Shown: one piece after another, positions 36,424-45,177 of the stretch
Layout: every line of letters begins with the position of its first letter
Numbering within the stretch: the stretch's first letter is position 1
Origin: JABWBD01 sp040768665
GTDB taxonomy: Bacteria; Planctomycetota; Planctomycetia; Pirellulales; Thermoguttaceae
Assembly: GCA_040768665.1 (NCBI GenBank)
Contig: JAXGMN010000058.1
Location: forward strand, 1-64,000
Length of the DNA stretch: 64,000 nt
Direction of reading: 5' to 3'
Position numbers and translations under genes: made by a program
Notes under the pieces: generated by a model
What the model was told of the DNA's origin: nothing
Databases searched by the model: none
The model's input: the letters and a program-made list of their open reading frames with translations, nothing else

Positions 36424-38391
36424 ATGGCAAGACGTAGGGTAATTGTCGTCGGAGGAGGACTGGCCGGCCTGGCGGCGACGATGAAACTGGCCGAACTCGG
36501 GGTGGACGTCGACCTGTTCAGCCTTACTCCGGTCAAGCGGTCGCACAGTTGCTGTGCCCAAGGGGGGATCAACAGCGTCAACAATCTGACACGACAGTTG
36601 GGCGACGTCGAGTGGAAGCACTTCGACGACACCGTCTACGGCGGCGATTTCCTCGCCCACCAGCCGCCGGTCCGCGAGATGACCCAGTGGGCACCGCGAG
36701 TCATCGACCTGATGGATCGACTGGGTGTCACATTCAACCGCACTCCCGAAGGCTTTCGCGACCAGCGGCGGTTCGGCGGCACGCTGTTCGCCCGCACCTC
36801 GTTCGCCGGCGCCACCACGGGACAGCAGTTGCTCTACGCCCTGGACGAGCAGGTCCGCCGGTGGGAAGTGACGGGCCACGTCAAGAAGTACGAATTCTTC
36901 GACTATCTCGGCCCGATCCTTGACGACAACGGGGTCTCGCGCGGCTGCGTCGCCCAGGACATGGTCAGCATGGAAATCCGCGCGTTTCCGGCGGATGCCG
37001 TGATGATCGCCTCGGGCGGATGCGGACTGATCTACGGCCGCTCCACGATGTCGATGGCCTGCACGGGCAGCGCGGCCAGCCGCACGTTCCAGGCCGGCGC
37101 CCGCTACGGCAACGGCGAGTTTATCCAGGTCCATCCGACCGCGATCCCCGGCGCCGACAAGCTCCGGCTGATGAGCGAAAGCGCCCGGGGCGAAGGGGGG
37201 CGCGTCTGGGTGCCGCGGAAGCCGCAGGATCCGCGAACGCCCCGCGATATCCCGGAAGCCGAACGCTACTACTTTCTTGAAGAGCGATATCCGAAATACG
37301 GCAATCTCGTCCCCCGTGACATCGCCACGCGCGAGATTTTCAACGTCTGCACGAAGGAGGGGTTGAGCGTCGAGCGGGACCGGCTGTGCGTCTACCTCGA
37401 CGTCAGTCACCTCTCGCGCCAGCTTTTGGACACGAAGCTGGGCGGCATCCTGGAGATTTACGAGAAGTTCCAAGGGGTCGACCCGCGCACGACGGCCATG
37501 AAGATCTTTCCGGCCGTCCACTATTCGATGGGCGGTCTGTGGTGCGACTATGAGCGGACGGCGGACGGCGGTTTAAGTATCGGCTCTCCCCGGAACCAGC
37601 AGACGAGCATCCCCGGCGTCTATGCGATCGGCGAGTGCGACTACCACTATCACGGCGCCAACCGCCTGGGAGCCAACTCGCTGGTTGCCTGCATTTTTAG
37701 CGGTCTGATCACGGCCCCGGGCGCGGCGGCGCTGGTCGAAAACGTCGACGGACGGCCAGCCGCCGCGCAGCCGTCGACGGTTTACGACCGCGAGGTGCAT
37801 CGCCACCTGGCCGCATACAAGGAATTGCTCGCGCGCCCGCAAGACGGCGAGAATCCCTACCTGATTCATCGGGAGTTGGGTGAAGCGATGACCAAGGCCG
37901 CCACGGTGGTCCGGCACAACGACGAGTTGGACTGGGCCTATGACCAGGTGCGAGACCTGGAGGACCGGGCCCGGCGCGCATCGCTCTCCGACACGGGCAA
38001 CTGGACCAATCAGAACGTGATCTTCACGCGGGCTCTGCTGGACATGTTCCCGTTGGCTAAGACGATCCTCAAAGGGGCCCGGCTTCGGGACGAATGCCGC
38101 GGCGCGCATTACAAGCCGGAGTTCGTCTTTCCCGAAATCAGCACGGACAATCCGGCCGAGCAACATCGGCAGGCCGAAGCCTGGTGCGATGCGTTCGCGG
38201 AGAACAACCGCAAGTGGCTCAAATCGACGATCGCTTCCTGGTCGGCGGAGGACCGCGAACCGGCGATCACGTACGAGGAGGTCGATACCTCGCTGATTCC
38301 GCCTCGGCCGCGTCTGTACGGCGTGGTCGGCGGCGACATCATCGAGCAGGTGTGGCGCGAGCGCCACGTGCCCGAAGAAGCGACCGTCTAA
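36424..38391 (+). CDS. sdhA: Succinate dehydrogenase/fumarate reductase flavoprotein subunit
   Basis: The protein has 655 residues. The N-terminal FAD-binding motif VIVVGGGLAGLAATMKLAE is at residues 5-23. The covalent-FAD His region reads SHSCCAQGGINSV near 39-51. Substrate-binding and catalytic blocks include HPTAIPG near 237, the active-site Arg region LMSESARGEGGRVW near 248, and HYSMGGLWCDY near 364. IGECDYHYHGANRLGANSL near 402 is the FAD/substrate loop. The C-terminal domain matches Bacillus/Bacteroidetes-type SdhA. It oxidises succinate to fumarate in the TCA cycle at the inner face of the cytoplasmic membrane. It is the central gene of sdhCAB. Confidence 0.96.
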   Translation: MARRRVIVVGGGLAGLAATMKLAELGVDVDLFSLTPVKRSHSCCAQGGINSVNNLTRQLGDVEWKHFDDTVYGGDFLAHQPPVREMTQWAPRVIDLMDRLGVTFNRTPEGFRDQRRFGGTLFARTSFAGATTGQQLLYALDEQVRRWEVTGHVKKYEFFDYLGPILDDNGVSRGCVAQDMVSMEIRAFPADAVMIASGGCGLIYGRSTMSMACTGSAASRTFQAGARYGNGEFIQVHPTAIPGADKLRLMSESARGEGGRVWVPRKPQDPRTPRDIPEAERYYFLEERYPKYGNLVPRDIATREIFNVCTKEGLSVERDRLCVYLDVSHLSRQLLDTKLGGILEIYEKFQGVDPRTTAMKIFPAVHYSMGGLWCDYERTADGGLSIGSPRNQQTSIPGVYAIGECDYHYHGANRLGANSLVACIFSGLITAPGAAALVENVDGRPAAAQPSTVYDREVHRHLAAYKELLARPQDGENPYLIHRELGEAMTKAATVVRHNDELDWAYDQVRDLEDRARRASLSDTGNWTNQNVIFTRALLDMFPLAKTILKGARLRDECRGAHYKPEFVFPEISTDNPAEQHRQAEAWCDAFAENNRKWLKSTIASWSAEDREPAITYEEVDTSLIPPRPRLYGVVGGDIIEQVWRERHVPEEATV

Positions 38392-38421
38392 CGATTCGGA
38401 TCCTTTGAAGCGACAGAAATC

Positions 38422-39309
38422 ATGAGCGATCCACGGCATCCTCATTCCGACGGGCGGCAGACTGCCTCGCACGGCGATGGCCGTTCCGTGCGGGACTTCA
38501 ACGTCGTCATTCTACGGCAGGACGGTCCGGGGCAGCCGAGCTACTGGGAGCGGCACGTCGTCGAGTACGAGCCGGACATGAACTGCATCAGCGTTTTGCA
38601 GAAGATCGCGGCCACCGCTCGCACGGCCGACGGCAAGCGCGTGGCACCGGTCGCCTGGGACTGCAATTGCCTCGAGGAGGTTTGCGGCGCGTGCACGATG
38701 GTGATCAACGGCCGCGTCCGGCAGGCCTGCACGGCCCTGGTCGACAAACTCCTGGAAGACAATCCCGAGCAGATCGAGCTGCGGCCGATGACCAAGTTTC
38801 CCGTGATCCGCGACCTGATGGTCGACCGGTCGCGGATGTTCAACACGCTCAAGAAGCTCAAGGCCTGGGTGCCGGTCGACAGTTACCTCGACATGGGCGC
38901 GGGGCAGCGCCAGTCGCAAGAGAACCAGCAGATGGCCTATGCGCTGAGCAAGTGCATGACTTGCGGCTGCTGCCTCGAGGCGTGTCCCCAGTACCTGAAG
39001 ATCGAACTCCAACGGAAGGAAGGGGAGACCGAGGAGGAATTTCACGCGAGGGAACGAGAACTCCACGACCGCGCATTCATCGGCGCGATGGGCATCGCCT
39101 CGGTCGACCTTTTCAATACCAATCCGGTCGGCCGCATGACCGCCACGGAACGGCTCGACGCGTTGGTTGCCGAAGGCGGGATTCAGATTTGCGGCAACGC
39201 GCAGAATTGCGTGCGGGTTTGTCCGAAGGACATCCCGCTGACCACCTCGATCGCCCGCGCCGGCCGGTCCGCGACGGCTCACATGCTCAAGCGGTGGTTC
39301 GACCGGTAG
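38422..39309 (+). CDS. sdhB: Succinate dehydrogenase iron-sulfur subunit
   Basis: The protein has 295 residues and starts 30 bases after sdhA. The [2Fe-2S] ligands are in CNCLEEVCGAC and a following Cys near residues 77-100. Ferredoxin-like ligands for the [4Fe-4S] and [3Fe-4S] centres are in CMTCGCCLEACP near 178-189 and in CGNAQNCVRVCPKDIP near 257-272. An N-terminal extension of about 20 residues (HPHSDGRQTASHGDGRS) precedes the conserved domain. It carries electrons from FAD to the quinone site in SdhC. No sdhD is present, as expected for the single-anchor type. Confidence 0.95.
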   Translation: MSDPRHPHSDGRQTASHGDGRSVRDFNVVILRQDGPGQPSYWERHVVEYEPDMNCISVLQKIAATARTADGKRVAPVAWDCNCLEEVCGACTMVINGRVRQACTALVDKLLEDNPEQIELRPMTKFPVIRDLMVDRSRMFNTLKKLKAWVPVDSYLDMGAGQRQSQENQQMAYALSKCMTCGCCLEACPQYLKIELQRKEGETEEEFHARERELHDRAFIGAMGIASVDLFNTNPVGRMTATERLDALVAEGGIQICGNAQNCVRVCPKDIPLTTSIARAGRSATAHMLKRWFDR

Positions 39310-39556
39310 GGCCTGCCGGTCGCAAAAAACCGCGAAGCTCGTGGGGGCACCGCGCCTCGGCTCCCCACGGGTCAATTCGATTCCCCGGGCAGCCAGCCAC
39401 TGAAGTACGCAGAGCACGTCGTTCAAGAATGGTCCACGGATATTCTGTTCCGTTCCCCACTCGTCATTGACGTTCAGATCAGCCAGCACGCCGAGGAAAC
39501 GCGCGAAACCGCGGCGGGCGGGCGGCATCACACTGCAGCGATTGGTTCGGGCCGGA

Positions 39557-40726
39557 TCAAACCTTGATGAACGTCTTCTTGCGATACATCCAATACAGGA
39601 TCAGCCAGATCACGATGAAGGCCGCCAAAGCTTCGACGAAACTACTCCACGGCCCCGGTCCAACCCAATAGCTCAGGCCCCCGTCAACCCCGATATTCTT
39701 GTTCGTGGTCCAGCCTTTGACGAAGATATTGCCAATATTCCGGAAATCGAAAAGGTGTGCCGCCATATACACCGCGATTGAGTTGCTCCCAATGACCACG
39801 AAGAAGAAGGCCCACTTCCGAAAGCCCCAGATGTCGATGATCAGGTAGAACAGCGCCAAGATCGCGAAGCCCGCAGCTCCCACGAAAAGCACCCAGGAAC
39901 CGGTTGTCACCGATACGATCAGGGGATACCACCGACTCCAGACAAGGCTCAAAGCCAGACACACCAGGGCAGTCACTGCAAGCAATCCGAGCTTGGCCAA
40001 CGGGCGTTTTGCCGACTTCAGCAGTTGTCCGGCCATGGCGCCGAGCAGGACGATGCAACTGGAGGCCATGGGCAGACTGACGATCCAGGTGAAATTCCAC
40101 TTCACGGGACGCAAGTCGCCAAGGACGACGTCATCCACGTAACGCGGGAAATTCACCTCGGGCGTCAGGATGCCTGCGCCGTGTCCGGGCACGGGCACCA
40201 GCATGATCAAGGCCCAGTAACCCAGCAGCAGGGCGGCCAGGGCCGCCAACTGTCCGCGAAAACTGAGGTTCAAGATCACAAGCGAGGCGACCAGATAACC
40301 GATCGCAATCTCTTCGAGAACGTTGTTGAAGAGGTAGAACCTCGACGCATCGAACAAGAGTAGATGGCCGCCGGCGATCGTTCCCAGAAAGAACAGAGCC
40401 CCCGTTCGCCGGATGATGTGCCAATACAGTCGTCCCTTGCTGTCGCCCCGGCTGAGCCGATTGCCGAACGCATAGGGCATGGCCACACCGACGACGAAAA
40501 TGAACAGCGGCCTGATCAGATCCTTCACGTGGAACGCGTCACCCCATTGCGAATACCGCAACTGGTGGCCGAGCGCATCGGCCCAAGGCTGATCGATCGC
40601 GTCAAACAGCGCGCTGAGGATTCCGGCATGGCCGATCTCGCCGTCGGCCAGCAACAAGAACATGACGAAACCCCGCATCGCATCGAGCGATCCTAATCGC
40701 ATTCCGGCTGGTTGTTCTTCCGCCAT
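39557..40726 (-). CDS. DUF5009 / heparan-alpha-glucosaminide N-acetyltransferase-like membrane protein
   Basis: The ATG at 40726 follows ggagagtaaaa. The 389-residue protein has about ten to eleven hydrophobic segments. It opens with RLGSLDAMRGFVMFLLLADGE (residues 8-28), whose Asp-Ala-Met-Arg-Gly matches the family's N-terminal signature, and has RPLFIFVVGVAMPYAFGNRL near 70-90. Late segments include FFFVVIGSNSIAVYMAAHLF. Human HGSNAT and bacterial DUF1624/DUF5009 relatives acetylate terminal glucosamine across a membrane. The substrate here is unknown, though a glycan fits the neighbouring catabolic genes. It is convergent with sdhB. Confidence 0.75.
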   Translation of the reverse strand: MAEEQPAGMRLGSLDAMRGFVMFLLLADGEIGHAGILSALFDAIDQPWADALGHQLRYSQWGDAFHVKDLIRPLFIFVVGVAMPYAFGNRLSRGDSKGRLYWHIIRRTGALFFLGTIAGGHLLLFDASRFYLFNNVLEEIAIGYLVASLVILNLSFRGQLAALAALLLGYWALIMLVPVPGHGAGILTPEVNFPRYVDDVVLGDLRPVKWNFTWIVSLPMASSCIVLLGAMAGQLLKSAKRPLAKLGLLAVTALVCLALSLVWSRWYPLIVSVTTGSWVLFVGAAGFAILALFYLIIDIWGFRKWAFFFVVIGSNSIAVYMAAHLFDFRNIGNIFVKGWTTNKNIGVDGGLSYWVGPGPWSSFVEALAAFIVIWLILYWMYRKKTFIKV

Positions 40727-40862
40727 TTTTACTCTCCGAGGGTGCATACCGAGGTTCGCTGTTGATCTCCGGCCCGCGACTCACGTCCAAATCTCGTCGA
40801 TGATTTTCACAATCTTGTCGCCCGTATCGACGGCAACCTTTAAGGAAACATTGCGTGCGAAG

Positions 40863-42545
40863 TCAATAGGCGAGGATTTGCCCAGCAGCGATCAATCGCG
40901 ATCTCAGTCGCGGATAGGCGATATCCTGCACGGCGGCATCTTCCTCGATCGCCTGCACCGCGGCAATCGCCGCCGATTGGCCCAGCACCATGAACACAGG
41001 CTCCATGCGGATGGAACCGTAAGCGACATGCGAAGCCGATACGCATACCGGCACCAGCAGATTGGCACACTGTTCGGCCTCGGGGATGATAGCGCGGTAA
41101 CTGATCGGGTAGGGCGTTAGAACCTCATTCCCTTCGGTCTGCACGTTGCCTTCGTTGCGCACGTGACCGTGTTCGTCGACGTAGCGTTGGACGTTGTGCG
41201 AGTCCATCCCGTACGCCGCCAGGCCCACCGAGTCCTCCGCCGCGCGACGGCCCCAGCAGTTGTGCTCGGTCATCACGTAGGGGCCGATCATGCGCCGTGC
41301 CTCGCGGATGTACAGTTGCTGCGGCCAGCGGCCGGAGGCGGCGAATTCGTCTTTCGCCAGGCCCCAGCGGCCCATCTCGCGGCGGATCGCCTCGGGGACG
41401 CGCGGGTTGTGGGCCAGCGTCCAGTACAGACCTTGCTGATAGATCCTGTGATCGCGTGCGATCCGTTCCCGAATGGCGTAGTCGCCGTCGGGATAGGCGT
41501 AGTTCATGCCCGTGTTGTCGACAGAGACGGCATAAATGTTGTTGTTGTCCGTTTTGCGGTTGGGAAGGAAAACTCCCGCGGGAAGCCCTGCGGCGCCCCT
41601 GCGTGCCAGCGGATCCACCGGAATCTTCTCGAAGCCGGCCTCGTAGTAGCGAAGCAGCAATTCGTAGCGCTGTGGATCGTATTCCCCGGGCCGTTCGATC
41701 GGCACGGCATTTTCCGGCTGATCGGTGAGGCAAGTGCGGTAACAATAGGCCTGGATGCGGTGGTCGCCCTCGCCCTCTTCCCCCGGACCGCCGTGGCCGA
41801 CCGTGGGCAGCAGCCCGCTGGCCGGGTCTCCCAACCGCGCGTAGGGATCGACCGGGTGCATGAACTGATGGTAAAAATAGTACCGCTCGTGCTGGCGGTT
41901 CGGTTGCACACCGTTGAGTGTTTCGCCATACATCGCGTTGGGTTCGCGCCCCGTCGCGTAGGCCACGCCGGCCTTGGCCATCAGGTCGCCCTCGTAGCCG
42001 GCGTCGATGAAGATTTTCGCGGCCAGTACACGACCCGATTCCATGGCGATCTCGCGAATCCACGTGCCGTTCTTGCGGACTCCATGGTCCAGATCGAGTC
42101 GCTCCCCAAAGAGCACCGTCAGGTCCGCTTCGCGAATCATGTCGTCAAACACGCTCACCGCCGCGCTCGGCTCGAACAGCCACCAGGCCTGCTCGGATTC
42201 CCAACTCTTGCGGCCGGCACTGGCAGAGAGATACTCGTCGCGTGTGCCGAAACGCCAGACTTCGGGCCTGCGGTAATAGAGGTAGATGCGATGATAGAAC
42301 TCGCGGGCAATGCCGCCGATGGCCCGCTTGTTGCCGATATCGGTTGCGCCTAGCCCACCCGCGCTTAACCCGCCGAGCCGATCCCCCGGCTCGACCAGGG
42401 CCACGCGCCGGCCCATTCGCGCGACCTGGACCGCGGCCACGACCCCGCCGGACGTCCCGCCGTAAACGACAACCTCGTAATTCGACGGCGAGGCCGCGGC
42501 CGCGCCGAACAGGCAGAAGTGAAACAGAAAGACTGCTGGATTCAT
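40863..42545 (-). CDS. Exported FAD-dependent oxidoreductase (second copy)
   Basis: The ATG at 42545 has a strong ggaggtgatcgcc site; the longer upstream frame is not protein-like. Residues 1-20 form a Sec signal (MNPAVFLFHFCLFGAAAASP). FAD motif: YEVVVYGGTSGGVVAAVQVA at residues 23-42, then RLGGLSAGGLGATDIGN near 57. The conserved IFIDAGYEGDLMAKAGVAYA near 178 and the C-terminal CVSASHVAYGSIRMEPVFMV near 510 define the FAD_oxidored family, as in the gene at 6464. The 560-residue length is typical. It is divergent from the CBM/TIM-barrel gene at 42802, hinting at a shared regulon for glycan processing (inference). Confidence 0.84.
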   Translation of the reverse strand: MNPAVFLFHFCLFGAAAASPSNYEVVVYGGTSGGVVAAVQVARMGRRVALVEPGDRLGGLSAGGLGATDIGNKRAIGGIAREFYHRIYLYYRRPEVWRFGTRDEYLSASAGRKSWESEQAWWLFEPSAAVSVFDDMIREADLTVLFGERLDLDHGVRKNGTWIREIAMESGRVLAAKIFIDAGYEGDLMAKAGVAYATGREPNAMYGETLNGVQPNRQHERYYFYHQFMHPVDPYARLGDPASGLLPTVGHGGPGEEGEGDHRIQAYCYRTCLTDQPENAVPIERPGEYDPQRYELLLRYYEAGFEKIPVDPLARRGAAGLPAGVFLPNRKTDNNNIYAVSVDNTGMNYAYPDGDYAIRERIARDHRIYQQGLYWTLAHNPRVPEAIRREMGRWGLAKDEFAASGRWPQQLYIREARRMIGPYVMTEHNCWGRRAAEDSVGLAAYGMDSHNVQRYVDEHGHVRNEGNVQTEGNEVLTPYPISYRAIIPEAEQCANLLVPVCVSASHVAYGSIRMEPVFMVLGQSAAIAAVQAIEEDAAVQDIAYPRLRSRLIAAGQILAY

Positions 42546-42801
42546 GGCGATCACCTCCGGCCCCCAGTATAATGAAGCCGTACCGGGAGATCCAATGCTG
42601 AGAAGCCGCTGCCATCGCTTACCGCCGAGCGTCTCGCCCAAGCTTGTTTGCACAAAACTCGAGCTGGCAAAAAAGCGGGCCCTTGGCCACAGAAGATCCG
42701 AGCCGGCTGATTTGCGGAGCAAGAGTGGACACGTCCCCGGAAGATGATTTGCTCAACCGTTCCTGAAAGAGTGTTTGTCTCGCAGCACCGGAGTTGAATT
42801 C

Positions 42802-44856
42802 ATGCACCGCGGCAACGAAGCACGGTTCTCGCGTCCCTTTTCGCCGGCAGCCGCCGCACTGGTCGCCACGATGTTCATTCCTTTCGTGGCGGATCGCACG
42901 ATTGCCGGCGATCAGGTCGTCACCTCGAACCTGGCCGGCAACCCGTCCTTTGAAACGGTGCCGCCGGATCGCACACTGCCGGCCGAGTGGTCGGGCGATC
43001 GCCAGGTCTATTCTGCGGATCGCGAGACGGCACGGACCGGCAGCGCCGCGCTGAAATACATCAACCAGGACTCCGGGCGATACCGCCTGGCCTCGCAGAA
43101 AATCCCGCTGCGTGCCGGCTGGAAGTATCGGATCAGCGTCTGGGTGAAGACCCGGGATCTCGTGGGCGAGGAGTCGGGAGCCACCGTTTGCGTCGAGTGG
43201 CGGGGCGACGACGGCAAGTGGCTGGGCGGCGTGTATCCCGGCGGAGTCAAGGGAACCAGCGACTGGACAAGAATCGAAGGGATCGCCCGACTGCCCAAGG
43301 GCGCGCGGGAGTGCACGCTATCGTGCTACGTCCGCCAGGGAATGACCGGCACAGCCTGGTTCGACGACGTTGAAGTCGTCCGATTGGCCGATCCGCCGCT
43401 CGAATCGATGCTCCTTTCGCCCGTCTACCGCGGCCGGATCACGGCGGAAGGGCCCGACCAGGTGCGACTGCACGTCGGGCTCAACCTGGCGGACCATGAA
43501 CTGGATCCGAAAGAACTGACGCTTGCCGCCGAGTTGACCGATCGGTCGGGCCAAAGTATCGACTGGGAGGGCCGGCCGGGCAAGGCTTCTATGCCGCAGT
43601 CGGGCACTCTTGCAGGGCGGCCCAGCACTGTGCTGGAGTTGCCCGCCGGCAAGCTCCCCGTCGGCGAGTACACCCTGAAGGTTCGCCTCATTGCCCCGGA
43701 CGGCCGCGAGCTTCAGTCCGCGTCGCACCGGCTTACCCGCGTGCCGGATGATTTCAACCCGGCGTGCACCATCGATCAGCACCGGCGGCTGCTGGTTCGA
43801 GGCAAACCATTCTTCCCGATAGGCATGTACTTCAGCGCTATCAAGGAAGACGATCTCAAGACATATGCCGAGAGCAAGTTCAACTGCCTGATGGCTTATG
43901 GGTCGCCCAACCGCCAACAGATGGACCTGGCCGAGCAGTACGGAGTGAAGGTGATCTACTCGATCAAGGACTGGTACTTCGGCGCGAAGTACTGTCCGCG
44001 GGATATCAAGTCGGTGGCCGACGAGGAGCCGAAGATCCGGCAGAGGGTCCGTGCCCATCGCGACCATCCGGCACTATTGGCCTGGTATCTCAATGACGAG
44101 CTTCCGCAATCCTACATGGAGCAACTCAACGCCCACCAGCGTTTCGTGGAAGACGAAGATCCGGATCATCCCACGTGGGTCGTGCTTTACCAGTACCGAG
44201 AAGTCGAAGACTACCGGAACAGTTTCGACGTGATCGGCACCGACCCCTATCCGATCGGCCGGGCGCCGGCATCCTGGGCGGCGGAGTGGACCGCGGAGAC
44301 GTTCCGGCAGGTCCATGGTTCACGGCCGATCTGGCAGGTTCCCCAGATCTTCAATTGGGCCAACTACCACAAGGACTCGCCGAAGTCGGACGAGCACCGC
44401 ACTCCGAGTTTTGACGAAATGCGGAGCATGGCCTGGCAGTGCATTGCCCGTGGAGCCACCGGCCTGGTCTTCTACTCCTGGTACGACATCCACCGGAATC
44501 CCGACGTGCCGTTCGACTCGCAGTGGGACAGACTGAAACGGATCACGGCAGAAATCGATCGCTGGTCGGACGTGCTGCTATCGGTCGAGGCGGTCCCTGC
44601 CGTGAGCCTCTCCGGGGCCGACCCGAATTCCGACGCGGTGTCGTGGTTGCACTGGACGGTGCGCCGCGATGAGGGCAAACTGTTCCTCTTTGTCGTCAGC
44701 GACGGAGACGGCGAGGGGGCCTTCCGATGCTCGCTTCCCGAAGCGCCCAAGAGCGTACGGCAGGTGGGCGGCGAGAGACCGCTGACGGTCGAAGGGAGCG
44801 GGTTCCAGGATGCTCTGCCTCGACTGGATTTCCGCGTGTACGAGATCGAGTTTTAG
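42802..44856 (+). CDS. Exported carbohydrate-binding and TIM-barrel glycosidase-like protein
   Basis: The ATG at 42802 (MHRGNEARF) gives a hydrophobic leader (AAAALVATMFIPFVADRTIA). Residues about 40-200 resemble a CBM4/9-type beta-sandwich: LAGNPSFETV, then KYINQDSGRYRLASQKIPLR, then TGTAWFDDVEVV. A linker Ig-like domain lies at 210-320. A TIM-barrel region starts near 330 with RLLVRGKPFFPIGMYFSAIK. It contains LAWYLNDELP near 428, where the Glu is a candidate acid/base, and GLVFYSWYDIHRNPD near 560. No exact GH family can be named. 684 residues. It is most likely a secreted glycan-active enzyme. Confidence 0.7.
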   Translation: MHRGNEARFSRPFSPAAAALVATMFIPFVADRTIAGDQVVTSNLAGNPSFETVPPDRTLPAEWSGDRQVYSADRETARTGSAALKYINQDSGRYRLASQKIPLRAGWKYRISVWVKTRDLVGEESGATVCVEWRGDDGKWLGGVYPGGVKGTSDWTRIEGIARLPKGARECTLSCYVRQGMTGTAWFDDVEVVRLADPPLESMLLSPVYRGRITAEGPDQVRLHVGLNLADHELDPKELTLAAELTDRSGQSIDWEGRPGKASMPQSGTLAGRPSTVLELPAGKLPVGEYTLKVRLIAPDGRELQSASHRLTRVPDDFNPACTIDQHRRLLVRGKPFFPIGMYFSAIKEDDLKTYAESKFNCLMAYGSPNRQQMDLAEQYGVKVIYSIKDWYFGAKYCPRDIKSVADEEPKIRQRVRAHRDHPALLAWYLNDELPQSYMEQLNAHQRFVEDEDPDHPTWVVLYQYREVEDYRNSFDVIGTDPYPIGRAPASWAAEWTAETFRQVHGSRPIWQVPQIFNWANYHKDSPKSDEHRTPSFDEMRSMAWQCIARGATGLVFYSWYDIHRNPDVPFDSQWDRLKRITAEIDRWSDVLLSVEAVPAVSLSGADPNSDAVSWLHWTVRRDEGKLFLFVVSDGDGEGAFRCSLPEAPKSVRQVGGERPLTVEGSGFQDALPRLDFRVYEIEF

Positions 44857-45177
44857 CGCCTATCCCAAAACGCCGGGGACCCCTTCTCCTCGCGAGGTTT
44901 TGGGACAATCTCTTACTCAAACTGTAAACGCCACCACCGTGGTTTATCCCGGTGGGGCGATGTTTGGCAACTACAAACGCCAAGAACCCTCGTTTTGTGT
45001 TTTCGGTTGCCGCGGGGGGGGGGGGGGCGAAATCACAAAACGGCCTACAGGATCGCCGTTTGTAGTTGCCAAGCATCGCCCCACCGACGCGGGGTCGGTG
45101 GTGGCGTTTACAGTTTAGCGAGGCGTCATGATGCCGGGCTGCTGGCACCCGCTCGCCAGCGGTTCTGGGATAGGCTC
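44856..45177. repeat. Nested repeat cluster between a CBM gene and htrA
   Basis: gcctatcccaaaac at 44858-44871 is repeated inverted as gttttgggacaatct (about 44897-44911) and again as ggttctgggataggctc at 45161-45177. These are outer-arm copies of the element at 34400-34500. They enclose the large hairpin at 44919-45116 and a gccgggctgctgg word at 45133-45145. No gene is seen in the 320-base gap. Confidence 0.65.
44919..45116. repeat. 198-bp near-perfect hairpin with a run of 14 G
   Basis: Arms pair in three blocks. The ends aaactgtaaacgccaccacc (44919-44938) and 45097-45116 match exactly over 20 bases. The middle blocks 44950-44979 and 45057-45086 match at 29 of 30. The inner words cgttttgtg (44991) and cacaaaacg (45034) match at 9 of 9. 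The loop side carries 14 consecutive G (45014-45027). It has the shape of a MITE-like or hairpin mobile element without a coding gene. No target-site duplication is obvious. Confidence 0.7.

Noticed and set aside
35293..37521. 742-codon minus-strand frame across sdhC and sdhA
   Set aside because: It covers two genes with clear motifs on the other strand and has no recognisable protein pattern.
39310..39531. Minus-strand peptide resembling a dockerin-like calcium repeat (LNVNDEW... NDVLCVLQWLA)
   Set aside because: The similarity is weak, the second repeat is absent and no parent gene remains; at best a decayed tail.
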